From positions 121,859 through 185,858 of the forward strand of contig NZ_JTFC01000008.1 of the NCBI RefSeq assembly GCF_003991225.1: a stretch of DNA of 64,000 nucleotides, in the 5' to 3' direction. Positions 1-7,730 of this stretch are shown here, one piece after another. Origin of the DNA: Candidatus Kurthia intestinigallinarum. Its GTDB lineage: Bacteria; Bacillota; Bacilli; Bacillales_A; Planococcaceae. How positions within the stretch are numbered: the stretch's first letter is position 1; each line of letters opens with the position of its first letter. A program made the position numbers and the translations under genes. The notes beneath the pieces were generated by a model that was given only the letters and a program-made list of their open reading frames with translations, did no database searches and was not told where the DNA came from.

Positions 1-2
1 AG

Positions 3-908
3 CAAGTGCAGTTTTATATGCGTCCTAGCAGCGACGAATCTGTGCCATACGGTTATGAGCTGGCAAAACAAACAACGAATTACCGTGCATACGAGAACAC
101 AGATTTATTACCCGTGTTCCGTGTGACAAATGAATCGTATAATGAGCAGGCTCTTGAAAAAGCACCGGTACTTGCAAAAGAGCAGGCGATGCTAAAAGGT
201 GTTATTCGCGAAGCCGGTACGATTACGGCACCTGAAGTCGCAACGATACCTATTAAGCAGACGAAGGTTGAAGGCGCTACATGGTTAAATAATGAATTGA
301 TTGTCGACGGAGAATCAGGTCACATTCAATTAACATTAGATACACCAAAGCGTATGAAAACGCTATATGTTCAAATGCATATTGAAGGAATTAAACATCC
401 AACAGGCTTTACACTTCAAGTGAATGAATATAAAACAACACGTAAAAAATCAAATTCGATTTATCGAACAGGTTTTAATGATGTGACAGTCGCTGTAAAT
501 GCAGCGAAAACGGTGACCATCACGCTGCCTAAAGGGCATTATCAACTAGGTGATTTAGCGATTTACGGGGAAGATTATCAAACACTTGATAAAGCACTTG
601 AGCGTAAAAACACAGCGCAGATGATTTGGGATGATGGCAAGGCCTTTGGGGAAGTTACGGCACAAGATGGTGATGTGCTCGCAACCTCTATTCCATATGG
701 CAAAGGTTGGCGTGCAACTGTTGACGGTAAGAAAGTAGCGGTGGAAAAAGTGAATTATGCATTTGTTGGCATTCCACTTGAAAAAGGCAAGCATACGGTC
801 GAGTTCACGTATTTACCACCGTATTGGCCAATTGCCGCCTGGCTTTCAATTTTGTCAGTCCTTGTATTGCTCGTATTAAGAATATATAAAGCTAAAAAAA
901 TGAACTAA
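3..908 (+). CDS. YfhO-family membrane protein, C-terminal part
   Basis: The reading frame is already open at the left edge, so the real start lies outside the window and only about the last 300 residues are seen. The visible part is a long extracellular beta-rich domain. It ends with the pattern GWRATVDGKKV followed by a hydrophobic segment (about residues 275-295) and a short basic tail KAKKMN. This ending is typical of YfhO proteins, large polytopic membrane proteins of Gram-positives linked to glycosylation of lipoteichoic acid or other envelope polymers. The missing N-terminal part should hold the many transmembrane helices. The family call rests on the C-terminal pattern; the substrate is unknown. 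Confidence 0.75.
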   Translation, partial: QVQFYMRPSSDESVPYGYELAKQTTNYRAYENTDLLPVFRVTNESYNEQALEKAPVLAKEQAMLKGVIREAGTITAPEVATIPIKQTKVEGATWLNNELIVDGESGHIQLTLDTPKRMKTLYVQMHIEGIKHPTGFTLQVNEYKTTRKKSNSIYRTGFNDVTVAVNAAKTVTITLPKGHYQLGDLAIYGEDYQTLDKALERKNTAQMIWDDGKAFGEVTAQDGDVLATSIPYGKGWRATVDGKKVAVEKVNYAFVGIPLEKGKHTVEFTYLPPYWPIAAWLSILSVLVLLVLRIYKAKKMN

Positions 909-971
909 CGAGACAATATAAAAAGAAAAAGACACTTTCAAAGGGGATAAAACCTTTGGAGGTGTTTTTTG

Positions 972-1312
972 ATGGAAAAACAAGTGTATTCATACGAAAC
1001 AAAAATGAAAGCCACTCAAGATGAAGTTGGCAAATGTGACAGTGAATGAAATGGTGAGGTATGTGGGATTAAAAATAACACACAAATTTATTAATGGATG
1101 AAATGGTGTAAAGACGGAGATGTGCATCGGTTACAACAACCTCTTGGAAAACAATACAGCTATTGGAAAGGCATATCTAAAATGACTTTGCCTGATTATT
1201 AGCACTCAATCAAAAAAGGCGTTATCATGAGCATGCCCTTCAAGCATATATCAACTATGATAATCATACGCGAATTTTGGCAAAGTTAAACCCCAGTTGC
1301 ATACCGGAAAAA
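972..1312 (+). pseudogene. Degenerate IS3-family transposase, OrfA start fused to OrfB end
   Basis: A reading frame starts at 972 behind AGGTGTTTTTTG with MEKQVYSYETKMKAT, the usual N-terminus of IS3-family OrfA proteins of Bacillales, and stops after about 25 codons. In another frame 1095-1180 encodes KDGDVHRLQQPLGKQYSY, the next conserved part of OrfA. From about 1226 the DNA reads HEHALQAYINYDNHTRILAK, the C-terminal end of the OrfB integrase. Most of OrfA and nearly all of the OrfB catalytic domain are missing. This is an internally deleted, frameshifted and inactive remnant. Confidence 0.75.
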
Positions 1313-1326
1313 GAGGGTTTAACAAG

Positions 1327-1440
1327 AATTTGACGGCGACTCCTAGGGGAGCCCTAGCCCTTAGCATGAGTGGAAGACCCCGCAGTGAGCTTGCGAGCGA
1401 GGAGGCTTTCACCATGCCCCAGGAAAGCGTCCGTCAAATT
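1327..1440. repeat. 114-bp palindromic intergenic repeat
   Basis: The unit is bounded by AATTTGACGG at 1327 and its reverse complement CCGTCAAATT ending at 1440. The arms extend inward imperfectly (CGACTCCT against AGGAAAGCG). The centre is GC-rich, with CCTAGGGGAGCCCTAG and the segment GACCCCGCAGTGAGCTTGCG. Its composition differs from the AT-rich flanks and it sits inside the IS3 debris. It looks like a dispersed miniature palindromic element. An open frame of 71 codons crosses it but appears to be a by-product. Confidence 0.6.
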
Positions 1441-1511
1441 CAGTTGAAAGATATTGTTTTTTCTTTGTCTCACTTTCGTGGGTCAGTTCAAACATTTGTA
1501 GGTATTTTTTG

Positions 1512-1583
1512 ATGGAAAAAAAGTGTATTCATACGAAACAAAACGGAAAGCCATTAGAGGTGAAGGAATAGAAAGCCGGTGAA
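1512..1583 (+). pseudogene. Second truncated IS3 OrfA start
   Basis: The stretch from about 1492 repeats the one at 952. AAACATTTGTAGGTATTTTTTG precedes a start codon at 1512 and MEKKVYSYETKRKAI, nearly the same leader and first 13 codons as the copy at 972. The frame ends after 24 codons. A second copy of the left end of the same IS type inserted here or was duplicated, and only its first codons survive. Confidence 0.65.
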
Positions 1584-1745
1584 ATACATCATAAAATGGA
1601 GCTAGATGTTTGTTCTAGTATCTTTTTAAGTGTTTATAACTATAATTTAATAACCAAAAAAGGATAATATTTCTATATAAAAAAGTAATTTTAATGCGTA
1701 AAATTGTATATGTATTAATTTTTTTATAAAGGAGTCCTATTTTTT
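1584..1745. promoter_or_regulatory. AT-rich leader and RBS of the following membrane protein
   Basis: This stretch is very AT-rich and contains no gene. AAAGGAGTCC at 1729-1738 is the ribosome binding site for the gene at 1746. I could not fix a promoter with certainty. Confidence 0.4.
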
Positions 1746-2444
1746 ATGAACGCAGCAAAAGTTTTAAGCATGATTTCGATTGTCTGGAATGCGCTTGTTT
1801 TAATTACGGTGGCAAGCTCTGGGGTATTTCTAACAGCAATACTACTTGCAGATCAACCATCACGTGAGACAGGCTACATCGTTTTCGTATGGGCAATCTT
1901 TTTTGCAATTATTCTTTATTTACTCGCTATTCTTGTGTTATCTATTTTTGCACACAAAAGCATCAATACCGCAACAGAGGGTGGCTGGGCGATTTATTTA
2001 ATCGTATCTGGTATTTTTACAAACTGGTTTGCGGTAGTTGCCGGTATTTTATTAGCAGCAAATCCTTCTCAACAAATCACAGCGCAGGGTCATTATAAAA
2101 TGGCGCGTGGCTTTATTACCGCTTCTATTGTTTGGAATGCACTGATTGTTTTGGCGATTATCGTGCTAAACATCGTGATTTCATTTATTGAAGGTCAATC
2201 ATTTGGGGATGCAATCATTAGCGTCGTACTAGCTGGCTTCCCAATTATTGCCGGTATTATTTTTATTATGTTAAACATCTTTGCGCGTAAAGCCATTGGA
2301 AAGCCTACGCAAAAAGGTTGGGGTATCGCAATGATTGTTATTGGCGTATTTACAAATATTTTTGGACTTATCGCTGGTATTTTACTTGTGACAGCAAAAG
2401 AACAAGCTAGTGAAAAAAATGTGGCAGAGCCTGTGTTAAATTAA
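1746..2444 (+). CDS. Membrane protein with internal duplication
   Basis: The protein has 232 residues and about six to eight hydrophobic helices; no enzyme motif is visible. The two halves repeat each other. The first (about 1-110) has SIVWNALVLITV, AHKSINTATEGGWAIYLIV and SGIFTNWFAVVAGILL. The second (about 118-220) has SIVWNALIVLAI, ARKAIGKPTQKGWGIAMIV and IGVFTNIFGLIAGILL. It is therefore a head-to-tail duplication of a roughly 105-residue four-helix unit, resembling DUF4064-type proteins. It has a good Shine-Dalgarno site and stands alone. Function is unknown. Confidence 0.7.
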   Translation: MNAAKVLSMISIVWNALVLITVASSGVFLTAILLADQPSRETGYIVFVWAIFFAIILYLLAILVLSIFAHKSINTATEGGWAIYLIVSGIFTNWFAVVAGILLAANPSQQITAQGHYKMARGFITASIVWNALIVLAIIVLNIVISFIEGQSFGDAIISVVLAGFPIIAGIIFIMLNIFARKAIGKPTQKGWGIAMIVIGVFTNIFGLIAGILLVTAKEQASEKNVAEPVLN

Positions 2445-2454
2445 TTGCGTCATT

Positions 2455-2541
2455 AAAAGAGGTTGGGACAAAACACGTCATGTTCCTTTTTTAGCGTTTT
2501 TCTTATGTTCATAGGAGCTGTCTTACATGTATAAAGCCGCA
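2455..2541. repeat. Nested hairpin repeat, copy A (centre deleted)
   Basis: It begins AAAAGAGGTTGGGACAAAAC and continues with CCTTTTTTAGCG, TTTTTCTTATGTTCAT and TCTTACATGTATAAAGCC. These match the outer parts of the repeats at 31964 and 49386. The inner CCGGAACC hairpin carried by those copies is missing here. It lies between two convergent genes. Confidence 0.6.
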
Positions 2542-2549
2542 TTTTTTCA

Positions 2550-3962
2550 TTATGCAACGGGCTGTGGCGGCTTGACATCATCTGGAATAGCGGGTTTATA
2601 CGTAATACCGGCACGATTTCGGTCAAATTCCTCACGTGCTTTTTGAATAATATCAGGATTTGTGAAGCTATCAAGTGCGGCACCTGCCATAATTTGTGCG
2701 GCTAAATGCATACCCTTCATGCCGATGCTAGAGCCGAACGATGCGGTAGCCTGCCACGTATGTAGCTGAACAGCAGACGGCGCACAAGTGGTCATGATTT
2801 GGCCCATTGGTGTAATCCAAGACACATCGCCAATATCAGATGAGCCCGGCATTGGAATGCGGAACATCTGGGGAATATGCTGGAAGCCTTGTGCTAAATC
2901 GGTCGTTTCTTGAAAGCCCATCTGCGCCATCGATGCTTTAGAGCCTGCTACAACCGATGGATCAATATTTTGTTGTAATGTTCTAGCAAAGGCTTGTTCC
3001 TCCGCTGTATACGAAATGTCTGGTAAGAGCTGTGCATTGTCATACATGACTTCATTTAATGTTAGATTTGGCAGCGTATCATAGCACCCCGCTTTAATTT
3101 CTGCGGTCACTGTCGTTTCCGTCATCATTGCTGCACCCTCTGCCACTAAATGCAGGCGGCGTAATAAATCATCTACTTCCGCGCGATTTTTCCCACGTAG
3201 AAAGTACAGTACGCTGGCGTTATCTGGGACAACATTTGGTGCTAAGCCACCATTTGTAATTTGATAATGAATGCGCGAACCATCTGGCACATGCTCACGC
3301 AAATAGTTGGCGCCAACATTTGTTAGCTCTACGGCATCAAGCGCGCTACGACCTAAATGAGGGGCGGCTGCTGCGTGCGCTGTTCGTCCATGGAAGAAAA
3401 ACTCTACACTTGATAGTGCCTGCATCGATAAATTCGTTGTCATATTAAATGTACCAGGATGCCATGTGTAAACAAGGTCTAAATCGTCAAAGACACCGGC
3501 ACGTGCCATAAAGGTTTTCCCTGATAAGAGCTCCTCAGCTGAGCAGCCATAGTAACGGAGTGTCCCCTCGATATGATGCTCCTCCATATACTTTTTAAGT
3601 GCAATCACCGCTTCAAGCCCCGCAGTGCCAAGTAAGTTATGACCACAGCCATGGCCAGGCGCATCCTTTTCAAGCGGCTCGAGCGTAGGAGATACCGCTT
3701 GTGATAAGCCAGGCAGTGCATCAAACTCGCCTAAAATTCCGATGATTGGTGAGCCACTACTGCATTCAGCAACAAAGGCCGTTTCGACCTCACCAATATT
3801 TGCGCTGACACGAAAACCAGCTTCTTTGAGTGTTTGCTGTTGTAAAGTAGAGGCATAGCGTTCACTATAGCCAAGCTGTGGATGGTCCCAAATATCTTTT
3901 GCAATCGACGCAAATTGGTGTTGTGAAGCAGTCATCGCGTCGAATAATTGTTGTTTTGACAT
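2550..3962 (-). CDS. M20-family amidohydrolase (AbgB-like)
   Basis: A 470-residue cytosolic zinc peptidase/amidohydrolase of family M20D. Metal-binding features are HGCGH (about 104-108), the catalytic SAEELLSG pair (about 142-148) and TWHPG (about 165). The dimerisation insert follows, with GRTAHAAAAPHLG. It most resembles AbgB, which cleaves p-aminobenzoyl-glutamate; related proteins cleave other N-acyl amino acids or indole conjugates, so the substrate is not certain. The length is normal and the gene looks intact. Directly upstream on the same strand lies a broken MFS transporter, probably the former partner for substrate uptake. Confidence 0.85.
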   Translation of the reverse strand: MSKQQLFDAMTASQHQFASIAKDIWDHPQLGYSERYASTLQQQTLKEAGFRVSANIGEVETAFVAECSSGSPIIGILGEFDALPGLSQAVSPTLEPLEKDAPGHGCGHNLLGTAGLEAVIALKKYMEEHHIEGTLRYYGCSAEELLSGKTFMARAGVFDDLDLVYTWHPGTFNMTTNLSMQALSSVEFFFHGRTAHAAAAPHLGRSALDAVELTNVGANYLREHVPDGSRIHYQITNGGLAPNVVPDNASVLYFLRGKNRAEVDDLLRRLHLVAEGAAMMTETTVTAEIKAGCYDTLPNLTLNEVMYDNAQLLPDISYTAEEQAFARTLQQNIDPSVVAGSKASMAQMGFQETTDLAQGFQHIPQMFRIPMPGSSDIGDVSWITPMGQIMTTCAPSAVQLHTWQATASFGSSIGMKGMHLAAQIMAGAALDSFTNPDIIQKAREEFDRNRAGITYKPAIPDDVKPPQPVA

Positions 3963-3978
3963 GGAAATCCCTCTTTTC

Positions 3979-4346
3979 CTAAAGTTGTGGTTCGTTTACA
4001 GGTAATAGTTTTTTTTCTTTCCTGGCAATGTAAAGGCAATATGACAGACACCTCCTTTTTTCGAATAGTATAACGAGAACAGATGTTCTTTTTAACAAAT
4101 TAGTACTGGCAGAATCATTGGGTTCGCATTCATCCCCTCCCTACTCACTACGTTCCTTGAGGGAGGGGTATTCTGCAAAGAAATGATAAAAAAGGCACTA
4201 ATCGCAAGACCAAGTTGTGTTTCTGTAAGTTGTAAATCTTTACCCATATTAACAAGCGCTAAACTAATAGCCGTTCGGTCAACATACGACACAATCCATG
4301 CAAAAAACAATGCGGCGAGAATCCACTTACTCTTATCTTTTTTCAT
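3979..4346 (-). pseudogene. MFS transporter remnant, middle deleted
   Basis: The frame starts at 4346 with MKKDKSKWILAALFFAWIVS and runs through YVDRTAISLALVNMGK to AISAFFI, the first one and a half helices of an MFS transporter of the anion:cation (hexuronate-like) type. Near 4178 homology stops and a palindrome follows. On the far side, 4050-3979 reads LSYCLYIARKEKKLLPV and then NEPQL before a stop, which looks like the last helix and tail of the same transporter. About 350 residues between the two are gone. The C-terminal assignment is inference. Confidence 0.6.
4108..4176. repeat. Nested palindrome inside the MFS remnant
   Basis: Outer arms are GCAGAAT at 4109 and ATTCTGC at 4170-4176. 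Inner arms are CCCCTCCCT at 4134-4142 and AGGGAGGGG at 4160-4168, with a 17-base loop. It sits exactly where transporter homology ends. It could be the subterminal hairpin left by an IS200/IS605-type element or a small stand-alone palindromic repeat. Confidence 0.5.
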
Positions 4347-4664
4347 TTGGAAATACCTACCTTTAGAAGATGTACCTTTATCATAAAAAAATCTTTCTTA
4401 ATAATCATTGGATAAAAAAATCGAATTTTCTAATAAAAATTGTGACATCTTCCAATAAAATTTGTTTTAATTAGAATAAATACTATATGTTGTGCATATA
4501 AGGGGGACAATATGACATGAGAAAGCCACAACAGTGCTATATTTTTCATCAAGGCGCGTATGAACGTACCGAACATTGCCCGACTAGAATTTGGCAGCAG
4601 CAATGGGATCCAAGCAACCGATGCTATACGTTATACCAGCTATAGGGAACTTTTATTTGTATAA
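4347..4664. other. AT-rich divergent intergenic region with a possible decayed reading frame
   Basis: This stretch separates the MFS remnant from the PucR fragment. It is AT-rich, with a purine-rich GGGGGAC at 4502-4508. A short frame from 4517 (43 codons, beginning MRKPQQCYIFHQGAY) ends at 4648, in a different frame from the PucR fragment. I do not recognise it. It may be what is left of the N-terminal part of the regulator after a deletion. Confidence 0.35.
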
Positions 4665-5120
4665 GTGAAGCACTATATACTTTGCGAAAAAGTAACAACT
4701 GATAGACAGGAGCAAGCGTTGCGCCTTTGTGTGACCTTTTTTATTAAAACGTATGAAGAGGCGGAAAATACGCTTCATTATATGCAAATGCGTAAACAAA
4801 TTGGCGTGCTATATTATGAAAAGTTAGGTGTCAATCAATTGTTTATGAAGCAGGACCCAGAGGCGATTACGCAGTTTTTAACGCAAACACTCGCCCCCCT
4901 TCAAACGCCACGTGCACAGGCTAGTGAGCTAGAGGAGACGCTGCGAAGCTATATCTATCACAGTCGTTCTATTACAAAAACTGCAGCTGCGCTTCATATT
5001 CATCAAAATACGCTCTATCATCGTCTTACGAAAATCGAAGAGCTTGTGCAAATGAATTTAAATGATTGGAACGATTATCTAGCATTATCACTCGCATTTC
5101 ATCTACAACAATTTGAGTAA
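4665..5120 (+). pseudogene. PucR/CdaR-type regulator, C-terminal fragment
   Basis: 151 codons match only the end of PucR/CdaR regulators: part of the GGDEF-like middle domain (EEAENTLHYMQMRKQIG, YYEKLGVNQLF) and the full C-terminal helix-turn-helix (SITKTAAALHIHQNTLYHR, LTKIEEL). Full members have 350-550 residues, compare the one at 36693. A stop codon lies directly before the GTG start at 4665 and no ribosome binding site is seen. I read it as a 5'-truncated gene that once controlled the divergent transporter/amidohydrolase operon. Confidence 0.65.
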
Positions 5121-5140
5121 TCATGCTATGCTTTAACTAT

Positions 5141-5281
5141 CAAGTATTCATTCATATAGGGAAATGAGTGCAAAGCTCATGCAGCCCCCGCTACTGTAAT
5201 GCTGACGACTTCACAAAAACCACTGAAAGGGAAGGTGTGAACGAGGATGATGCACAGCCAGGATACCTATTGCAATACTTG
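5141..5281 (+). promoter_or_regulatory. Cobalamin (B12) riboswitch
   Basis: Conserved blocks appear in the correct order: GCAGCCCCCGCTACTGTAA, TGACGAC, AACCACTG, AAAGGGAAGGTG and AGCCAGGATACCT. The closing helix P1 is perfect, CAAGTATT at 5141-5148 against AATACTTG at 5274-5281. It lies 85 bases before the start of the downstream methyltransferase. The expression platform is not obvious; GCAGGGGCTTTTTT at 5308-5321 could take part in termination or in hiding the ribosome binding site. Confidence 0.9.
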
Positions 5282-5366
5282 AATCACATGCTTTTCGGTG
5301 GGAGAAGCAGGGGCTTTTTTGTCGCTCCTTTTTTCAACCAAAGTCAGGCAACAAGGAGTGAACAGA

Positions 5367-6176
5367 ATGCAAGGCCCATTAAAAATTGATTTTGAAAAAA
5401 TATGGCAAGAAGGTATGCACGACTGGCAAGGGAATATGCCGGAGCGAATGGTTGATGACGCACTCGAAGAAGATTTCTGGCGTCAATCCATGCAACGTAA
5501 AAAGCCGAAACAAACCGATGCCCATGCTATCCCTATTTTTGACGCAATGAAGACGCATATTTCCCCGCAGGACTCTGTACTTGAAATCGGTCCGGGTTGG
5601 GGTAATTATACCTTTCCATTAGAAGAGTATGCGGCTAGTCTAAGCTGTGTGGATAGCTCAAAAAGCGTACTCAGTTATTTAGCACAGTATACAAATGCAG
5701 CACTTATTCACGGAAAATTTGAAACATTGCCTCTTGAGCCACATGATGTTGTCGTAGGGGTCAATTGTTTTTACCGTATGTATCATATGAATGCAACCTT
5801 ACGAAAGATGAATGCGCTCGCACGAAAAAAGGCGATTATCGGTATGACAACAGGACCTATCCAGCCGCATTATGAAGTACTAGATAAGCAGTTTGGCTAT
5901 GCTATTAAATATCCACGCCGAGATTATATTGAAATTTTAAATATGCTGTATCAGCTTGGCATTTTTGCCGATTGCCAAATGTTGCCGCTTGAACGCATTT
6001 ATACATATCCAACAAAGGAAGCCTTACTGACCGCACAAAGTAAAAAAATTCGCGACAATGCGTATCAGCTTGAGCATGTTGAACAGGCGTTGGCTGATTT
6101 TGTTACCTATGACGGGGAGCAATATATATACAAGCATCGTTTTTATGCGGCTATTATTTCATGGACACCACAATAG
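5367..6176 (+). CDS. SAM-dependent methyltransferase under B12 control
   Basis: A 269-residue class I methyltransferase. Motif I is VLEIGPGWGNYTFPL (about 69-83), followed by the acidic end of strand 2 in LSCVDSSKS. I place the start at 5367 because AAGGAGTG precedes it; a longer frame opens at 5298 but lacks a good site and overlaps the riboswitch platform. It is monocistronic and ends at a strong terminator. The cobalamin riboswitch suggests a role in corrinoid synthesis or salvage, or in a process that replaces a B12-dependent step. No corrin methyltransferase (CbiE/CbiF-type) motif is visible, so the substrate is unknown. Confidence 0.8.
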   Translation: MQGPLKIDFEKIWQEGMHDWQGNMPERMVDDALEEDFWRQSMQRKKPKQTDAHAIPIFDAMKTHISPQDSVLEIGPGWGNYTFPLEEYAASLSCVDSSKSVLSYLAQYTNAALIHGKFETLPLEPHDVVVGVNCFYRMYHMNATLRKMNALARKKAIIGMTTGPIQPHYEVLDKQFGYAIKYPRRDYIEILNMLYQLGIFADCQMLPLERIYTYPTKEALLTAQSKKIRDNAYQLEHVEQALADFVTYDGEQYIYKHRFYAAIISWTPQ

Positions 6177-6222
6177 AAAAAAACGTAGACATGTTTACAT
6201 ATTTACATGTCTATGTTTTTTT
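6177..6222. terminator. Bidirectional terminator
   Basis: TAGACATGT and ACATGTCTA form the stem with A and T runs on both sides, so it can end the methyltransferase transcript and, on the other strand, the small gene that overlaps it. Confidence 0.75.
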
Positions 6223-6436
6223 GTGCGTAAACTTCTACTAGCTGTGCGGCGAGATGCTTCATTTCACTTCCAATTTGATCGCGTACCCTGCGAAATGCTT
6301 GTAGCTGTTCTAGATAATCCTGTTGTACAAGCGGCTCTTCAATAGAAATATGAATATGTAGTTTTGGTTGAATTGGAATATGCACACCTACTTTTTCCTC
6401 ATAAATCTTGTGAATGAATAATGCAGTAGCATGCAT
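6203..6436 (-). CDS. Small hypothetical protein
   Basis: 77 codons, beginning MHATALFIHKIYEEK, with an amphipathic centre and a charged helical C-terminus (QLQAFRRVRDQIGSEMKHL). There are no membrane segments or known motifs. No convincing ribosome binding site precedes the ATG at 6436, and the last codons overlap the terminator, so it could be a decayed or falsely open frame. The composition looks protein-like. Confidence 0.4.
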   Translation of the reverse strand: MHATALFIHKIYEEKVGVHIPIQPKLHIHISIEEPLVQQDYLEQLQAFRRVRDQIGSEMKHLAAQLVEVYAQKNIDM

Positions 6437-6524
6437 AAATAATTTGCGAATATGCTAAACATTTTCTCAGACGTAACCGATTTTCATACGCTTTAAGCAA
6501 TTTAATAGAGACTCTTACCTATTG

Positions 6525-7045
6525 CCTGTATAATGGAGGATAACATAAATAGTAAGAGGAGCCGATTCGACATGAATCACTACGCAACGGATTATATACG
6601 TGTTGGTGAAGCATTGAATATTGTGGAGTGTCGCCTGTACCAATTGGATTATCACATGCGTCATGAGCTTGATGGACATATCGAACAGTGGCAGGAGCGC
6701 CAAATGATTTATGGCTTGCTACAAGCTGTATATATTCGTTTATATGAGCTGAATGAGATTGATGATGTGACGTTAGTGTGCAAGCATGAGCGTACGGATT
6801 TATCGAGTGCTACAGCCGTATTAACATTTAGAAAAATGTATTTTATTAGTGATCAAGTCGTGCGCCACTATCCCGCAGATTTTGAAAGATATTGGGCATC
6901 GCGCATTACCATTGAGCAATTTACGCCGCTAAGTGACGCTATTTGGCAACAGTTGAATCATGCAATGCAGCAAAAAATTCAACTCGATGGTGAAGCGGAT
7001 GTTGCACGAGAGATTAAACTACTACAACGATTTTTAGCTGAATAA
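6525..7045 (+). promoter_or_regulatory. Promoter -10 region and transcript of the hypothetical gene at 6572
   Basis: TATAAT at about 6528-6533 is a consensus -10 hexamer; the -35 is weak. The transcript would run to the terminator at 7051. Confidence 0.4.
6572..7045 (+). CDS. Hypothetical cytosolic protein
   Basis: 157 residues starting MNHYATDYIRVGEALNIVE. I choose 6572 rather than 6533 because AAGAGGAG precedes it at the correct distance. It is a soluble, mostly helical protein rich in Tyr, Gln and acidic residues, with no signal peptide, membrane segment or recognised motif. It stands alone between its own promoter and a strong terminator. Function unknown. Confidence 0.65.
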   Translation: MNHYATDYIRVGEALNIVECRLYQLDYHMRHELDGHIEQWQERQMIYGLLQAVYIRLYELNEIDDVTLVCKHERTDLSSATAVLTFRKMYFISDQVVRHYPADFERYWASRITIEQFTPLSDAIWQQLNHAMQQKIQLDGEADVAREIKLLQRFLAE

Positions 7046-7050
7046 TTAAT

Positions 7051-7083
7051 GAAACCCTTCGACGAAACTGTCGAAGGGTTTTT
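7051..7083 (+). terminator. Rho-independent terminator
   Basis: AAACCCTTCGAC and GTCGAAGGGTTT form a 12-bp perfect stem with a six-base loop, followed by T residues. Confidence 0.9.
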
Positions 7084-7085
7084 TA

Positions 7086-7690
7086 ATCGTTTGCTTGCAA
7101 ATCGTCAGAACGCTAGAAAGCAGGTTTTGGCTACGACATATTTCAAAATATGTGCCAATTAATGCTAATAGGCGCATCGATTTTAAATTGTTTAATAACA
7201 ATATTGCAAAAATCGTCAACAAAAAAATTTATTAGGCGACACCGTCACAAATAACCATCATTTTTGATAACTGAAAAAGGCTGTTTTATGTGAAAACGGC
7301 GCTTCTGCGGGTTGTTTTAGTTAAAAGTGGGGCCCCTAGAGGTGTTATAAATAGGGGATTTTCCTTAAAGAAAAAGATTTATTCAAAAAAACGATATGCA
7401 GCGAGATTCTGCTACTTTTTTTAATTTTTATGTGTGGAAATTGCCCTTTTTAAGGCTAAAACGGTCAAAAAATACCCGTTAGAGACCCGGAAAAGGGCCG
7501 AATTTGAACGAATGACTTGCTAAAACATAATATTTATCGCTTTAAAAATAGTAATTATCACGTAAACCCTTTAAGTGACGCAAATTATTATAATAATAGT
7601 GTGTAAATAAGCTCAGTAGAGACGCTTATTAAAAAATATGTCGTATCGAAAAGACGCTTCCTAACGTAATGAACGATTTCAAATGAGGAT
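7086..7690. other. 600-bp non-coding region, possibly structured
   Basis: No credible gene on either strand. The stretch alternates AT-rich blocks with short GC-rich islands (GTGGGGCCCCTAGAGG at 7328-7343; GAGACCCGGAAAAGGGCC at 7482-7499). It has local self-complementary pieces such as CCCCT/AGGGG at 7335-7359 and GCAG/CTGC at 7398-7413. Long neighbouring intergenic regions do not look like this. It could encode a non-coding RNA or be an old sequence remnant. Confidence 0.35.
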
Positions 7691-7694
7691 ATAG

Positions 7695-7725
7695 AAAAAA
7701 GAGGCTGGAGAAATCCAGCCTCTTT
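7695..7725 (-). terminator. Terminator of rsgA
   Basis: GAGGCTGG and CCAGCCTC form the stem. On the minus strand it is followed by six T residues, directly after the rsgA stop codon. Confidence 0.8.
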
Positions 7726-7730
7726 CGTGA

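Noticed and set aside
1297..1512. 71-codon open frame across the palindromic repeat
   Set aside because: It is created by the GC-rich repeat and the IS debris, has no ribosome binding site and no protein-like conservation pattern.
4517..4648. 43-codon frame before the PucR fragment
   Set aside because: A purine-rich stretch precedes it, but it matches nothing I know and lies in a decaying locus; kept only as a note in the intergenic entry.
5298..5366. Longer N-terminus for the B12-controlled methyltransferase
   Set aside because: It would overlap the riboswitch platform and lacks a ribosome binding site; the start at 5367 has AAGGAGTG.
7251..7700. OLE, 6S or another named large RNA in the non-coding block
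   Set aside because: No feature lets me match it to a specific known RNA family by eye, so it is reported only as an unexplained region.
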